Assembly (NCBI GenBank): GCA_018697195.1 | Contig: JAGMWU010000077.1 | Span: forward strand, 124,001-188,000 | Length of the DNA stretch: 64,000 nucleotides | Direction: 5' to 3' | Source: Certhia americana | Taxonomy: Eukaryota; Chordata; Aves; Passeriformes; Certhiidae | Part shown: positions 46,995-58,413 of the stretch, piece by piece | Layout: every line of letters begins with the position of its first letter | How positions within the stretch are numbered: position 1 is the stretch's first letter | The notes under the pieces: model-generated | The model's input: only the letters and a program-made list of their open reading frames with translations | The model's database searches: none | Told to the model about the DNA's origin: nothing | Made by a program: the position numbers and the translations under genes

Positions 46995-48205
46995 ACAGCA
47001 AAAAGAGGGATAAGGAAAATCTCTATCCTTTACTGGATGCATGACAACCTGGGGATCAGCATGGCTTTGTGAAAGTCAGGTCCTGCTCAACCAAAATCTG
47101 CTGCCCTGGGTTTGGCTGGGGTAACCCATGGCTGAGATAAGAACATTTTGATAACTGAATAAAGCCAAAAACATTTGCAATGCAAATACTAATAAATATA
47201 ATGAAAAGGGACATTAACAAAGAGAGAGAGAGGAACAAAACTTGAGAAAAACAAGTGAGGCACAATCCTGATACCCAGCCGGCTCCTGAGCAGTGATTCA
47301 CCCCTGCTGGCCAGCTCCCCCCCATCTATACACATGGTATCCTATAGTATGGAGTATCCCTCTGGGTAGTTCAGGTCACTTCTCCTGGCTCCTGGTGCTC
47401 CTCCTCACTGGCAGAGCATGGGAAACTGAGAAGTCCTTGACTCAGAGTAATCGCTACTTAGCAACAACTAAAACATTACCCTGTTATCAACATTGTTCTC
47501 ATGCTAAATCCAAAGCACAGCACTGCACCAGCTACTAGGAGGGAAATTAACTCTATCCCAGCCAAAACCACAACACCTGCTCAGTGGATGAGCGAAAGGC
47601 TGTGGATGTGTCTACCTGGAATTCTGTGAAGCCTTTGACGCTGTTTCCCACAGCATTCTCCTGGAAGAACTGGCTGTGCATGGCTTGGAGGGCCAACAAG
47701 GCCAGTGGTACCTGGAATTCTGAGGTCACGACAAGAAGGACGTGGAGAGGCTGGAGCATGTCCAGAGGAAGGGAACAGAACTGGGGAAGGGTCTGGAGCC
47801 CCAAGAGAGGCTGAGGGAGCTGGAAAGGGGCTCAGCCTGGAGCAAAGGAGGCTCAGGAGAGCCCTTGCGGCTCTGCATAACTCCCTGCCAGGAGGGGACA
47901 GTGAAGGAGGGTCGGGTTGTGCTCCCAGGGAACAGGGACAGGAGAGGGAATTTCCCCAAGTTGCACCAGGGGAGGTTCAGGGTGGATACGAAGAAAAATT
48001 TCTTCCCCAAAAGGCTGTCCAGTCCTGGCACAGCTGCCCAGGGCAGTGGTGGAGCCCCCCCATCCCTGGAGGGATTTAAAAGCTGTGTGGATGTGGCACT
48101 TGGGGACATTGGGCTGTGGTGGCCTTGGCAGTGCTGGGGGAACAGTTGGACTGAAAGGTCTCACAGGACTTTCCCAACCTGAGTAATTCTGTGAGATTCC
48201 TCCCT
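46995..48205 (+). mobile_element. Old CR1 LINE with reverse transcriptase remnants, interrupted by a solo LTR
   Basis: The left piece (about 46995-47101) shows remains of the CR1 second open frame: a DKENLYPLLDA-like stretch at 47010-47042, then after a deletion a QHGF..GRSC-like stretch around 47057-47090. The right piece starts at 47576 and includes a decayed YLDFSKAFD-type reverse transcriptase motif near 47610-47640 with frameshifts. After another deletion near 47720 it continues with the CR1 C-terminal and 3' region (GGCTGGAGCATGTCCAGAGG, GGGCAGTGGTGGAGCC, CATCCCTGGAGGGATTTAAA), ending at AATTCTGTGAGATTCC. There are many frameshifts and no intact protein. This is the only CR1 copy here that keeps coding remnants. 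Confidence 0.85.
47102..47575 (-). mobile_element. Solo LTR of an endogenous retrovirus, inserted into CR1
   Basis: Read on the minus strand, the element starts TGTTGTGGTTTTGGCTGGGA and has an internal GAGAACAATGTTGATAACAG, features I associate with LTRs of avian (songbird) ERV-L-like elements. It ends in CA at 47102. Length is about 474 bp. Flanks are TCTGC at 47097-47101 and CCTGC at 47576-47580, a 4-of-5 match consistent with a 5-bp target-site duplication. No gag, pol or env sequence is attached, so this is a solo LTR left by recombination. Its place inside the CR1 shows it inserted later than the CR1. The family name is from memory. Confidence 0.8.
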
Positions 48206-49034
48206 AACATCTCATTTAGAGTCTGATTTAGATACTGATGGCCCCCTCCAGCCCAGTGTCAGGGAATACCCAACCCCTAATGTGACTTCCTGCCTCCAGA
48301 TTCTCCAGATCTCTTCCTCATCAAGCTGTTCCTGTGGGCCTGTCTGTATCTTTGTGTGAGATACACAGAAATCTCTTTGATTTCTTATTAAAGTGGTCTC
48401 TGCTCTCCCAATGCATTAGTACTGCAGCACTGAGATTTTGGAATCCACTAATCGTGAACACCTCAGAAACTTCTCCAGGAATGTGCTCAACTGCATTCAC
48501 CGGCTCTTGGGTCCTGAAAAGTAGTTTTTAAGCTGAACTCCAAGAGAATTTTTCAAAAAGCTACACTGAATTCAATTCATGACACACTATTAAGAATTAT
48601 TTTACACATGAAGCAGCTTAATATGATTTAAAGGATGTAGAACTTTCCCATAGGGGGAGAGAAGCAAATCCTCTGTGAGATGAGTACCAACACAGTTGGT
48701 ACTGAGGCTTACAGAACTTTGATGTTAATGAATGTGGATGGGTTGTAGAGATGGGAGAAAAGCTGCCTTTATCAGTTTTCCCAGTACCAAGCTGATAGCC
48801 ATTGTAAAACTGCTTTTTAATACAGCTGTGCAGCTTTTGCCAGTAAGCCACAGGTTTCCATCACATGATCAGGTGAAAATGTGCTTAACAAAGATGTGAA
48901 TATCCTTCTTTGTTCATAACAAACTTATCACAAGAACAGACAAAGCTCAAATTATCACAAGAGGGCAAACGTTTAGCCAGCAACTTGTCAAAGCATTCCA
49001 GCCTGCATCTCACTGCTGAACAGACCAAGAAAGT

Positions 49035-49065
49035 AAAAAAAAAAAAAAATTAAAAAAAAAAATAA
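49035..49065 (+). repeat. A-rich tract
   Basis: Fifteen A, then TT, then eleven A, interrupted only by those two T. It appears as a T tract on the gene strand. Confidence 0.88.
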
Positions 49066-50167
49066 TCTACTTGAATACCACCTTCTACAAATATGAAGTC
49101 AGTTTGCTTTTTTTGAAACTCTACATCTGGAGCCTGTTTGGGGCATAAAGAAAAGAGGAAAGATATTTGGAGACACTTAAATTGCTCCACTTCCTGCCGT
49201 GAATGACTATGCAGTGATTTTGTTAGAAAAGAGAAAACAATTGTTTCCCATGCTCCCTGGGAGAAGGACAAAACATAACCTGCTGAATGTGCAGCAAAAG
49301 AGACTTCAGTTCAACAGCACGAAAAACTGCTACTAATAATAAAGGGAAGCCAGGAATAAGGCAGCTGTGGGGTCCCTTTTGCCTACAGACCACAGGAAAA
49401 TCCCTGGAGCACTGACCCAGGCAGCCCAAGGCAGGCACAATTCACTCTGCTTCTCCAGCTCAGGGTAACTTGAAGCTCCTGAGTGCTGAAATGGCTCTTT
49501 CTGCTTCCATGGAGCACTTGGAGCAGGTGAGTTCATGAGTTCCTACAGCCAGACAGCTCTCCAGGGCAGCTGGACTGTGCCAAAGCAAGCAGGCACTGGG
49601 GACTTATCTCTCAGCACAGACAGGGAGAAACAGCATCTCAAAGTCCTTCCCAAGAGTTATGTAAAATGTCAAACCTCCCCATTCCACCCCTCACCCTCTC
49701 CAGTTTCATGCACTCTGAAACAGCTGCTTTAAAAAGACTCTTGACTTCAAAGCCCAGTAAATTAAGCTCCACGTAAAGTCCATTCAGCTTTTTGTTTAAT
49801 TTGATAAAAGCTCATCAGACCATTCAAGTTACCTTCTGGTCAATACTGCCTGAAGAAATCTGCAATTCAGCTACCTGTGGTTTTTCCAATATTTCTGTAA
49901 AACATTACTGACAGAATCTGTTGGCCTGCAATGCATCAGGTCTTTGGTAAACACTGTTTCAGGGCTCAAAGACCCTTCTATCCTGCTGGGATCTCTTCTT
50001 TTTCTCTAGAAGTTTTATGGGATTTTTCCTTCCTCTTGCTGTAATGACCTGGCATCACAGCTGGTTTTCGACAGCATTTCTTCTCTATTTTAACCTGATA
50101 ATGTATCTTTCAATTTCTTTCTAAGAAAAAGGGATTGGTCTCAAAAACAATGGCTCAGCTCTTGACT

Positions 50168-50286
50168 TGCTGGCCAGGAGGCTGGATGGGGCTTGGAGCA
50201 ACGGGGTCTAAGTGGAAGGCGCAGGGTTTGGAACTGGATGAGAGTTAAGATCCCTTCCAACCCAAACCATTCTGGGATTCTATGAT
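50168..50286 (+). mobile_element. CR1 LINE 3' end fragment
   Basis: GCTGGATGGGGCTTGGAGCA leads to GGTTTGGAACTGGATGAGAG, then TTCCAACCCAAACCATTCTG and the terminal GGGATTCTATGATTA. This is the CR1 3' end in sense orientation, close to consensus at the very end. Confidence 0.88.
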
Positions 50287-53200
50287 TAGTTCCAGGCTAG
50301 ACAAATTTACTGTTAAGCTGGATACTTTCAGGTCTGCTGACAAAGAACACGAAATACACTGCCTGCAGCCCCTTGCACCCCAGGTGATCCCAAACCCAAC
50401 ATTCGGGGTCCCTCCCTCAGCATCAGAGCAACTCTTGGCACCACCTGTGCCAGCAGCACTACATAAAGGTTAGTGAAGAGGTGAAAGGGAGAGCAACCTC
50501 TCCAAGTGAAAGGAGAAGGAAATGAAGGGAGGCAGAGTGTGTTACTTCACAGAGGAGTTGGCCAGGAGGCTGAGAAGCACAGCTTTTTAATGGCCAGGAG
50601 ACCTCTGCAGCCTTCCCATCAAAGCACCATCAAGGAAAAGCAGTGCCTGGCCCAGCAGCTTTGACCAGGTCCCAGCACAGCGATGACAACGGAAGAAAAC
50701 ACAGAAGATTTAATTTTAAGATGTCTTCAGTGTTTCTTATTTAAATACAAGAAAAAAAATAGTCCAGTGAAATCCATCATTTCAAGAATCCACCTCCCCT
50801 CTTGCCAAGTACTGACCTTGCTGCCAGCAGAGAAGTAGTCTCAAAAATTTTAGATTTCCTACAACGTAATTACAAATTGCAACATTTAAAGGAGAAAAAA
50901 AGGGATTTTTAAAAATACACATAGAGACCACAGAAAGAGGAAGAATATCCTATATAAACACTGTCCTGTTGAAGGGGTAACTCTACCCCAAAGTTTTAAG
51001 AACCTTATTAAAGAAAAGGAAGGTGGCTCTGTTTTAAGCTTTTAAATCCCTAAAGACAATCAAAAGAAAACACAGGACAAAGTAGAAATACTATTGATTA
51101 TGTATAATTGGTATAATTAATTTGTAATTAGTTCATTAAAATATATAGGCATTGGAATTATGATTCTACATTTCTGGGAATATCCTGCAAGTCACTTGGG
51201 ATGTGCTTATCATTTATTTGATAGATGAAACATTATTAGAAAGACAGTCCATTAAAAATTAATATGCCAGAGTAATAATTTTCTTGATCTCAGCATTCAG
51301 TTTTCCACGTACTCAGACTCCTATTCTGCCTCACAAAGAGTTTTTATTAATTCTGTTTTCCAGAGCATGACTTGGGAAGCGCAGCATTTAGGACAACTGA
51401 GGCACAGCATCCTTTATGCTGAGCATGCAGCCAGTTTTGAGAAACCAAATGGCAAAGATTATAAATTATATACCAAGGGTGTTCAGCACAGCATCTAATT
51501 CTACAATCAAAATTAAGATGAAAAGGTAACAAGCTTTGTGCTTGAAAACAAGTAGGAAGAAACTTGCAGAGCCTGGTCTGTAACTGCTGAGCACTCTTGT
51601 GCTTCTGCAGCATGTCTGGCATTTCTCACTGTCAGAAATGTGTGAGCAGCACTCCAGGGCTCCTCCAACACTGCAGAGAACAGCCCCAGCCCCACCCCAG
51701 GGCTGGGATCCACTGGGATCCACCATTCCAGAGGTGTTGTTCCACCTTTGTGTGGGGGAAAGTCAGGTGGGACACTGAAGCATCACCACTTTTTAACGCT
51801 GGTGCCACTTCCCTGTTCCCACTGAGCTTCCTGAAGTCCTTCCACTATTTCTGAATTTCAACCAACAGCTACAGAAATAATTGGATCTTAAAAAGCCAGG
51901 ATAGTCACACCACCTCCTCCAAGCTGGGTATGCCAAACTTTTACATTTTTACAATCTTTGCACCAAACTTTCCTTAAATTTCTGTAATGGACAAAGCCAG
52001 CCCTTGTGTGTTAATTACCAACAGGCTTCCTGCTCAAAATCTCCCCTTCAAAAGCATTTTCCTCCCCACCCTACCTCCACCAACGCTGTGGCAGCCTAGA
52101 AAGGCTGGTCACTCACTGATGATGAAGATGGGCCATGGGAAGACCCATCTTCACTGAAAAATACCTAAAAAAAAAATTAAAAATCATATTCCTCAAAAAT
52201 AGCAAAATCAGCAGTGGGTACACATCACAAGCAGGATCATTTGCCATTAAAAGGCTTGAATTTTCTTTTGTAAAACAAAGAGTGTGTGCCTAAAAAAACA
52301 CCTTTTATGTTATAAAGAAGGGTCTCCAGGTCCTTTAAGGCACAATTAAACACTTGCTTCCCAGCAAATCTGTGTTAAGAATTCCTAACACCCTCCCAGG
52401 AACCTCACACAGGTTTTTTTCTTCTCCTTGCCTCCACTGTAGCATGGACAATTATTTATTTTCTTTGCCTTGCACTCAAGGATGTGATGGATGTATTTAC
52501 ATAAACACACACACAGCCACAGATATCTCTCTATAAAAATTAATCTGCAGATGATGAAAAGTGTAAAAGATCTAAGAGGCAAATCCCAAACAAAAGAACA
52601 CACTTTATACACTTTATACATAAATATCTTGAAATTATAAAGATCTGAGATTAAGTGGTTTACCACTCATTTAGAATTGATTAGAATGTATTTAAATTTA
52701 GCTGAAAGTACCACAACATTGCTCGTGTATTTGCATCTGCGAATAAGTAAATAAAAAGCCTGCTATTAAAGCCTTCATTAATTCTGATTATATGAGAACT
52801 TAAAAGCAAATCTGTGTATTACTGCTCTGTAAAGACTCCCAGCAACTCTAGAGTAGAGCTGGCACTGCAACACAACATGTGTCAGCTAAAATGACTAACA
52901 GGATCTATTTTCAGTAATCTTAAATTGCACTGGTAAAATATAGAATTAATGGGTTTGCATAATACTTCAAATATTTTTTTCCCTTCTAATTCATTCCCAA
53001 TTCCTGCCTTATTGTATCAAAAAGTGAATTTTATATCACTTGACATTTATGTACAACAGTTGAACACATTTCATTAAACTACAATGTTTAGGCAGCACTC
53101 AGATGTGATGTGTATATTATTATAAAGAGTGATCCAGCTATTTTATTTCCTTATAAATATGATGACTGGAGGTTTAAAAAAATATATCATGACTAGAAAC

Positions 53201-53714
53201 ATGAAGAACATTTCATTCTGACTACAGATTTTCTGAGAGTTTCTGCATATTAATTGAAGCCAGTGTTTTTGAAAGAAGGATTCATTAATTTTAGTAGCAT
53301 TTCCCTCCCATTAAGGACTTGTCTGTTAATTTCTAAGGGGTTTAACAATTAAGAATATAATCATCTCCAACTAATACTCAAGAACCTTCGCTTGCCACTC
53401 TAAGTGGCATTCTAAGTTAGAACAAAATACAACAACAAAGAAAAAAATTGCCCAACATTTAGTTATTAAACTCAGAGTTACGGGATGGAGCTTGGTTAAA
53501 GATTTTGCACTTTATCATGTCCAATAATCAGAGGTTTAGAACACTCCATACTTTATAGAGGTGGCCTGAAAATACATGACTTTTTCCTATAGTTTCTAGA
53601 CCCAAGTGTCAAGTCCATTACTCACTAATAAACATCACAAAACATTTTAAGGCACAAACATTCTAAGTGCAAGACAAAGGGATTTTTAACGTTTAGTTAT
53701 ACAGAAAAGTTTAC

Positions 53715-53843
53715 CTGGTAGTCTAAAATGCTGAATCCTAAACCATTTTTGTCTTTCTCCAGCTCAATAACCTTCACATCAGGAGACCATAGTGCCAATT
53801 CCCCTTCTTCCTCCTCAGGATTAAAGTCTTCCTCAGGTTTCAC
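53715..53843 (-). CDS. PATJ: PATJ exon 5 of this window: start of PDZ5
   Basis: This 129-base exon is phase 0 at both ends and encodes 43 residues. It opens with an acidic stretch [20 protein letters not shown], then [20 protein letters not shown] and ends DYQ. ELALWSP and [10 protein letters not shown] match human PATJ as recalled, and the GLGF motif is the peptide-binding loop of PDZ5. The core [11 protein letters not shown] is identical in protein to the same position of PDZ7 in this gene. Human PDZ5, as I recall it, has a different sequence there. The acceptor is TTTTCCAG and the donor CAG|GTAAAC. Confidence 0.95.
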
Positions 53844-54615
53844 CTGGAAAATAAAAGCTGTGGTTCAAATACCATTCTCTTTTCTTCACAAACACTATTC
53901 CTTCAATATTTTGATTATTAATGGTGCATAATGCCCTAAAATGTGACCTTTTATGGAATTAAAACTTCACTGAGCATTATGAATAGAGTTTTCTCCTGCT
54001 TGTTGCCTTGAGTACTCCCCTGGGCACAGGCCTACATGTTTTGAGCATCAGAGCCCAACCTGGCACATGAATACGACCCATGTATTAGTCTAATTAATTG
54101 TTAGAATATTACTAACCTGCTACATGTTGATGAACTTCAGCTGTCCCATTAGATGCATAAAGGAAAAATAAACAGCATAAAAGATTTAACCACAGACAGC
54201 TAATAGAAAGGCCAGACAATCAGAAAAGATGAGAAGCCAAGCTGTAAATACTTCTGCAAGCAGGAGCAACCACAAGTGTCAAGCTTCAGCTTGAGACCTT
54301 AAAGCTCCTGCGACGGAAAGAAACTTTTAAGTTTCAATATTTTTTTTTCCCCCCAGTTCTATAAAAAACTGCTCAGAACACGGAAGCAATCAGCTAATGG
54401 TGGCAAGGATGTGATTTAGTGTAATTCAGAGCTCTCACTCACCTATTAAGTGTAGGGATGATGAATAGGATGTACAGTCAGCAAAGCAGCTTGGTGATTT
54501 ACCTGCCTTGTCTTCCCAGGACAATGAAGTTTCTCAAGACCAACCCGCATAAACCCAGAAATACAGGGACTTTTCACTGTCCTTTTGCACAGGTGGGTGG
54601 CAGGAGAAGTGTTAC
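53844..54615 (-). other. PATJ: PATJ intron, 0.77 kb
   Basis: A short intron between PDZ4 and PDZ5 exons. It has a T and C run at 54339-54355 and no other element recognised. Confidence 0.8.
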
Positions 54616-54780
54616 CTGCTGCTCTGGAGGGGACAGTGCCACGGGGGGCTCGTCCACGAGAGACTCGGTGCCGTCCCCGAAGAGCCGCCGGCAGCACACC
54701 AGGGTGAAAGGGGGTGGCACTTCCTTGAGGAAGGTGACAGCCTCACGCCGTGATTTTCCACACAGCTGCACCCCATTCAC
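54616..54780 (-). CDS. PATJ: PATJ exon 4 of this window: C-terminal half of PDZ4
   Basis: This 165-base exon is phase 0 at both ends and encodes 55 residues. It begins [20 protein letters not shown], continues [20 protein letters not shown] and ends in a Pro- and Glu-rich linker, [15 protein letters not shown]. The [27 protein letters not shown] pattern is a strong match to human PATJ PDZ4 as recalled. Helix B has Arg where class I domains have His, so the ligand class is unusual. The exon is GC-rich compared with its flanks. The acceptor is CTGCAG and the donor CAG|GTAACA. Confidence 0.95.
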
Positions 54781-55245
54781 CTGCAGAATACCAACATACA
54801 TCCACACAAAGAGAATTAAAGGATGCCAGGCAGATTATTTAATTTTTTTTTTTTTTTTTGCGTACATTTTTCCCCACCTGAATTAGAATGTCTGATATTT
54901 TACCTGGGGATTCTGGCACAGCTTGCACGGTTTTAGTAACATATGCTTCTGAAGAATATACACATTATTGTAAAACTTTATCTCCAAGATCTTGTGACTG
55001 CTGCATCATTAGGTTCTTCTAACATATTTTCTGCTCACCACTTTTTCAAGCCTAAATCTTTCCTAGAACTCTTATTTTTCTCTCACCTGTTTCTTTGTTG
55101 GGGATCTTTTTTCAGCGTTAGGCTTATGTGTTTGAATAAAAAAAGATAAAAAATTTAGTTTTCCCACAGTATTTTAAGCAAACACAAGTTCTGAACTACA
55201 ATAAAAAACTGAAGTCAAAACTACCACAACTAGCTTAAAAGTTTG

Positions 55246-55293
55246 GCTCAAGGACCTTAGAGGTGTTTTTCAACCTTAATGATTCTGTGATTT
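55246..55293 (+). mobile_element. Short CR1-like tail
   Basis: AAGGACCTTAGAGGTGTTTT followed by TCAACCTTAATGATTCTGTG resembles the last 40 to 50 bases of a CR1 subfamily in sense orientation (consensus like TCTTTTCCAACCTAAACGATTCTATG). It is diverged. Confidence 0.55.
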
Positions 55294-55523
55294 TAACTTT
55301 GCCAGTTTAAAATGTAACAAAGTGGCTGAAACTAAAACAGATCCTACAGAAAACAGGCAAGAATGTTTGTACAGTAAGAAAGAAACCAATTACAGTAAGC
55401 AATTAACCAGAAAGGCCTGACAAGGGTCAAAGCTTACCATACCATAAACTCAAGATTGTGAGAGATAACAGATCATTGTTAATGGATGCTCTAAACCACA
55501 GACTTTGAAACAAGAAAAAATAA

Positions 55524-55561
55524 CAGACAGATAGATGGACAGACAGACAGACAGATAGATA
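55524..55561 (+). repeat. (GACA/GATA)n tetramer microsatellite
   Basis: Mixed CAGA and TAGA tetramers run for about nine units with one GGAC interruption. Confidence 0.92.
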
Positions 55562-55604
55562 ATGGTGCTTTAAAAATGGGATACTGCAGTTGCACTTTTT
55601 TTGC

Positions 55605-55757
55605 AGCTGCCCCATCCCAGGGAGTGTCTAAGGCCAGGTTGGACAGAGCTTGGAGCAATGTGGGACAGGGGAAGGTGTCCCTGCCCATGGCAGGGGTGGG
55701 ACTGGATGGGCCTCAATGTCCCTTCCAACCCAAACCACTCTGTCACTCTATGATTCT
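55605..55757 (+). mobile_element. CR1 LINE 3' end fragment
   Basis: CATCCCAGGGAGTGTCTAAG, GCCAGGTTGGACAGAGCTTG, TGTCCCTGCCCATGGCAGGG, CCTTCCAACCCAAACCACTC and TCTATGATTCT follow in the order of the CR1 3' region in sense orientation. This is one of the best kept copies. Confidence 0.92.
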
Positions 55758-58278
55758 AATTCTGCAGGAAAAAAAGAGTGTTTGGTCCTCTTTTACCTAT
55801 TTTATAACCTTTATATCCTGAGGGTTCCTCTCTTTGCACCACAGGGGTGTCCCCAAATAAGAGGACAGAAGGATGTCAGCAGGTATCATTAATCACCTGT
55901 TAACCAGCACTGCAGCCCCCAAAGAGCAGGGGTTTAACCCAGTTAGTGCTGTGACTCAATCCCAACACCTCGAGTGCTCCAGGGATTTCTTTCAAGCTGC
56001 CTCAAGCCTAAAAGTCTCTCACGACCAAACGTCCACACTGCTGGAGTTCAGCCACTGCTTTGGGAACCCAGCACCTCATCCAAGTCACTCCACAGCAGCA
56101 ACCAAGGCACAGCAAGGGGGGATAACTGAGGATTACCTTCAGTACTTCCCTCCATACCCACATCTGATCCAAGAAAACAGAGCATGGAAACATTCACCCG
56201 ACGTGGCCACACCTTTGTACCTGTGCACTTGAGGCAGAGCCTTTCCATAAACCTCACAGATCTGGCTGATGAGAGGGATTCAGTCTTATGCAAGGCTCCA
56301 CAGCAATCCCACTTTAGCCAACATTTGCTTCCTGATCACTTCTGGGTTTTCCCCCCACTTTGTGCTTTTTGCAGTGTAAATGTAGTTTGTACTGCTGGGA
56401 AACACAGAGTTCCTCTCACACTCTACATCCCAGCCAAGCAGAAAAATTGAGAGTGGTGGAACTGGCCTCCACCACGGCAAGACAAACTGCTCTGGGCTTT
56501 TTCTGCAAGAATTACAGCAAGTGCTGAGCTATCAGCCTCATCCATTAGTTAATTATTTAAGCAGAAGGATCTACGCATAAGGATTTTTTAATGCTTGGAG
56601 AGTGGCAGCGTGGTGGAAAGCTCCCAGCACTTCTCAGCATCCTGTGATGGATGGGGAAGAGCTACTGTGCACCCCCCAGCAGACCTGGGGACTCCCATTT
56701 CTCCTCCTGCAGCTGCCAGAAATCAGCCTCTGAGCAGGCAAGGTGCCCTACACCCACTCATTCAGCACATCAGCCAGCAGGGAAATTGTACAACAAAAGG
56801 GCACAAAAAAGCAATTTACTCCCAAAAAAAGAACACAATGGAATTAGCTGGAATGAAGGGCAGGGGAGGGATATTGTGCTGTCTGTCATAATTCAAACAC
56901 ATCATTAAAAATAATCAACTTTCAACCTCCCTGTATATTGAAAAAAAAAAAAAAGAAAATTCCTTGCTGATCATATTTCAATCCCAAAGGTATCAGGCCC
57001 AGGTAAGGCTGCTTGTTTGGGGAATGGGGCTGTCACTTTTTCCACTGTAAACCCCTATTTAAGGGGATTTATAACTTGGCTGCAAAAACACAGTCTGGGC
57101 TAAACCTGGCACTTACAGTTTTAGCCCCAGAGCACATTTTTATTTTGTTGGGGGCTTTTTCCCAACTACAGAGTAGCAAAAAATTTACACTCACTAGTTC
57201 TGGACATAGCTGTGAACTTGATTCTGAGTACAGAGTAATACATAAAACTGTTAAATATACACAATTAAAGTTTCCTAAGTTACTCTACAGCACTGCATTA
57301 TTGCTTTTTGTATAAATTTTTTTTTGTTTAGTGGCCAAGCAATTTAAACGACACTTCCAGCGTTCCATTAATCCCTTCCTTCAGGAATCAAGATTTCCTC
57401 CATTAAGCAATAAGAAAATGTTTTAGGTCTTAGTGATATCAGTATGAATTTTTGATGTTAGAGGGTAAAGAAGTAAAAGCAAAATAGCTGTGCACCTAAC
57501 AAATCAATCTTTCAGAAGGCCTAATTCTGTTTCCATTAAATGTTCTTTGCATCCACTAAAAAAAAGTTCAAATATCAAAATACGCCACAAGGAGTAAGCA
57601 TGCAATAAGAAATAAATATATTTTCACTTGCAGGCTGAGATACCAATGGATACATGTACACACACACAGAAAAACCAGGAATTATTTTAACAAATAATTT
57701 TTTTTCCTAAGAAAATAGGTCTGGTGTGACTCTGGTAACTCCGAAGCTGCCACAATACCTCTTTATACACATTTAAACAAACTGATGCATTTGTTCATAC
57801 ACACAAATATCTTTCAACACTCAACAAAAAAATTTTATTGTGTAACTGAAACCACTGTTCCTAAGACTGTTGTAAATTTTTTAGGGGTAACAAATATTCA
57901 GAAAGATTATCCACCACAAAAGCTAAAGCCAAATTGTGCAAAAGACTGAGCCACAGGGCTACAAATAATTCAACACAAATATTATCTCTGCCCTTGTAAC
58001 TCTTGATACTCATGTTAAAACATTTCAGAAAAAATACCCATGAAGTCACTGAGAGGTCACAAGAATTTGACATTTTGTCCATAAATGTGGAAGGGAACAG
58101 TGAAGAAAATGAATGTGAATACCAAAGCACAACTCTGCTTCCACAACTAACTCTGGAATAATTCTATTGCACACACAGCAGCCAAGCTAGAACTGTAGAG
58201 AAGAATTTTAAGAAGGCCAGACATACAGGAAATGCATAATTTTTGGTTTTGTGGGGGTTCTGTTTTTTTTTTTTTTAC

Positions 58279-58413
58279 CTCCAGAAGTTCATCCTCCAGC
58301 TGCAGAAGACCAAGGGTTGCAGCTGGGCCATCTGAAGCAATGGATGATATATAATGATGTCCATCAAAAGTGTCCAGCTCAACTCCTAATCTCAGAGTGT
58401 GGATGGGCAACAG
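58279..58413 (-). CDS. PATJ: PATJ exon 3 of this window: N-terminal half of PDZ4
   Basis: This 135-base exon is phase 0 at both ends and encodes 45 residues: [20 protein letters not shown], then [20 protein letters not shown] and DELLE. It matches human PATJ at the start of PDZ4 ([25 protein letters not shown] as recalled) and not MPDZ, whose PDZ4 reads GLGISLEATVGHHFIRSV. The binding loop LRLGVE departs from GLGF. The acceptor is TTGGCAG. The donor is GAG|GT followed by 14 A, so it has A, not G, at +5. Confidence 0.95.

Larger units (their letters stand above)
39124..53714 (-). other. PATJ: PATJ intron, 14.6 kb, splitting PDZ5
   Basis: This is the most repeat-rich part of the window. It holds a GAA microsatellite (39682-39731), an AT-rich run (40022-40066), a SINE-like element with tRNA-like arms (41311-41495), CR1 fragments (42676-42708, 46097-46237, 50168-50286), an old CR1 broken by a solo LTR (46995-48205) and an A-rich tract (49035-49065). 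43000-46000 and 51100-53700 contain no recognised element. I found no additional exon, and the flanking exons join in phase 0. Confidence 0.8.
54781..58278 (-). other. PATJ: PATJ intron, 3.5 kb, splitting PDZ4
   Basis: This intron holds a T tract (54841-54859), a short CR1 tail (55246-55293), a GACA/GATA tetramer repeat (55524-55561), a CR1 3' end (55605-55757), an A tract (56940-56953) and, at its 5' end on the gene strand, 14 A directly after the GT donor. No gene is recognised. Confidence 0.8.

Noticed and set aside
47705..48186. Overlapping plus- and minus-strand open frames of 124-146 codons
   Set aside because: They lie in the 3' region of the CR1 element and are by-products of its GC-rich sequence, not genes.
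54458..54886. 142-codon open frame on the plus strand
   Set aside because: It is the antisense shadow of the PATJ exon at 54616-54780.
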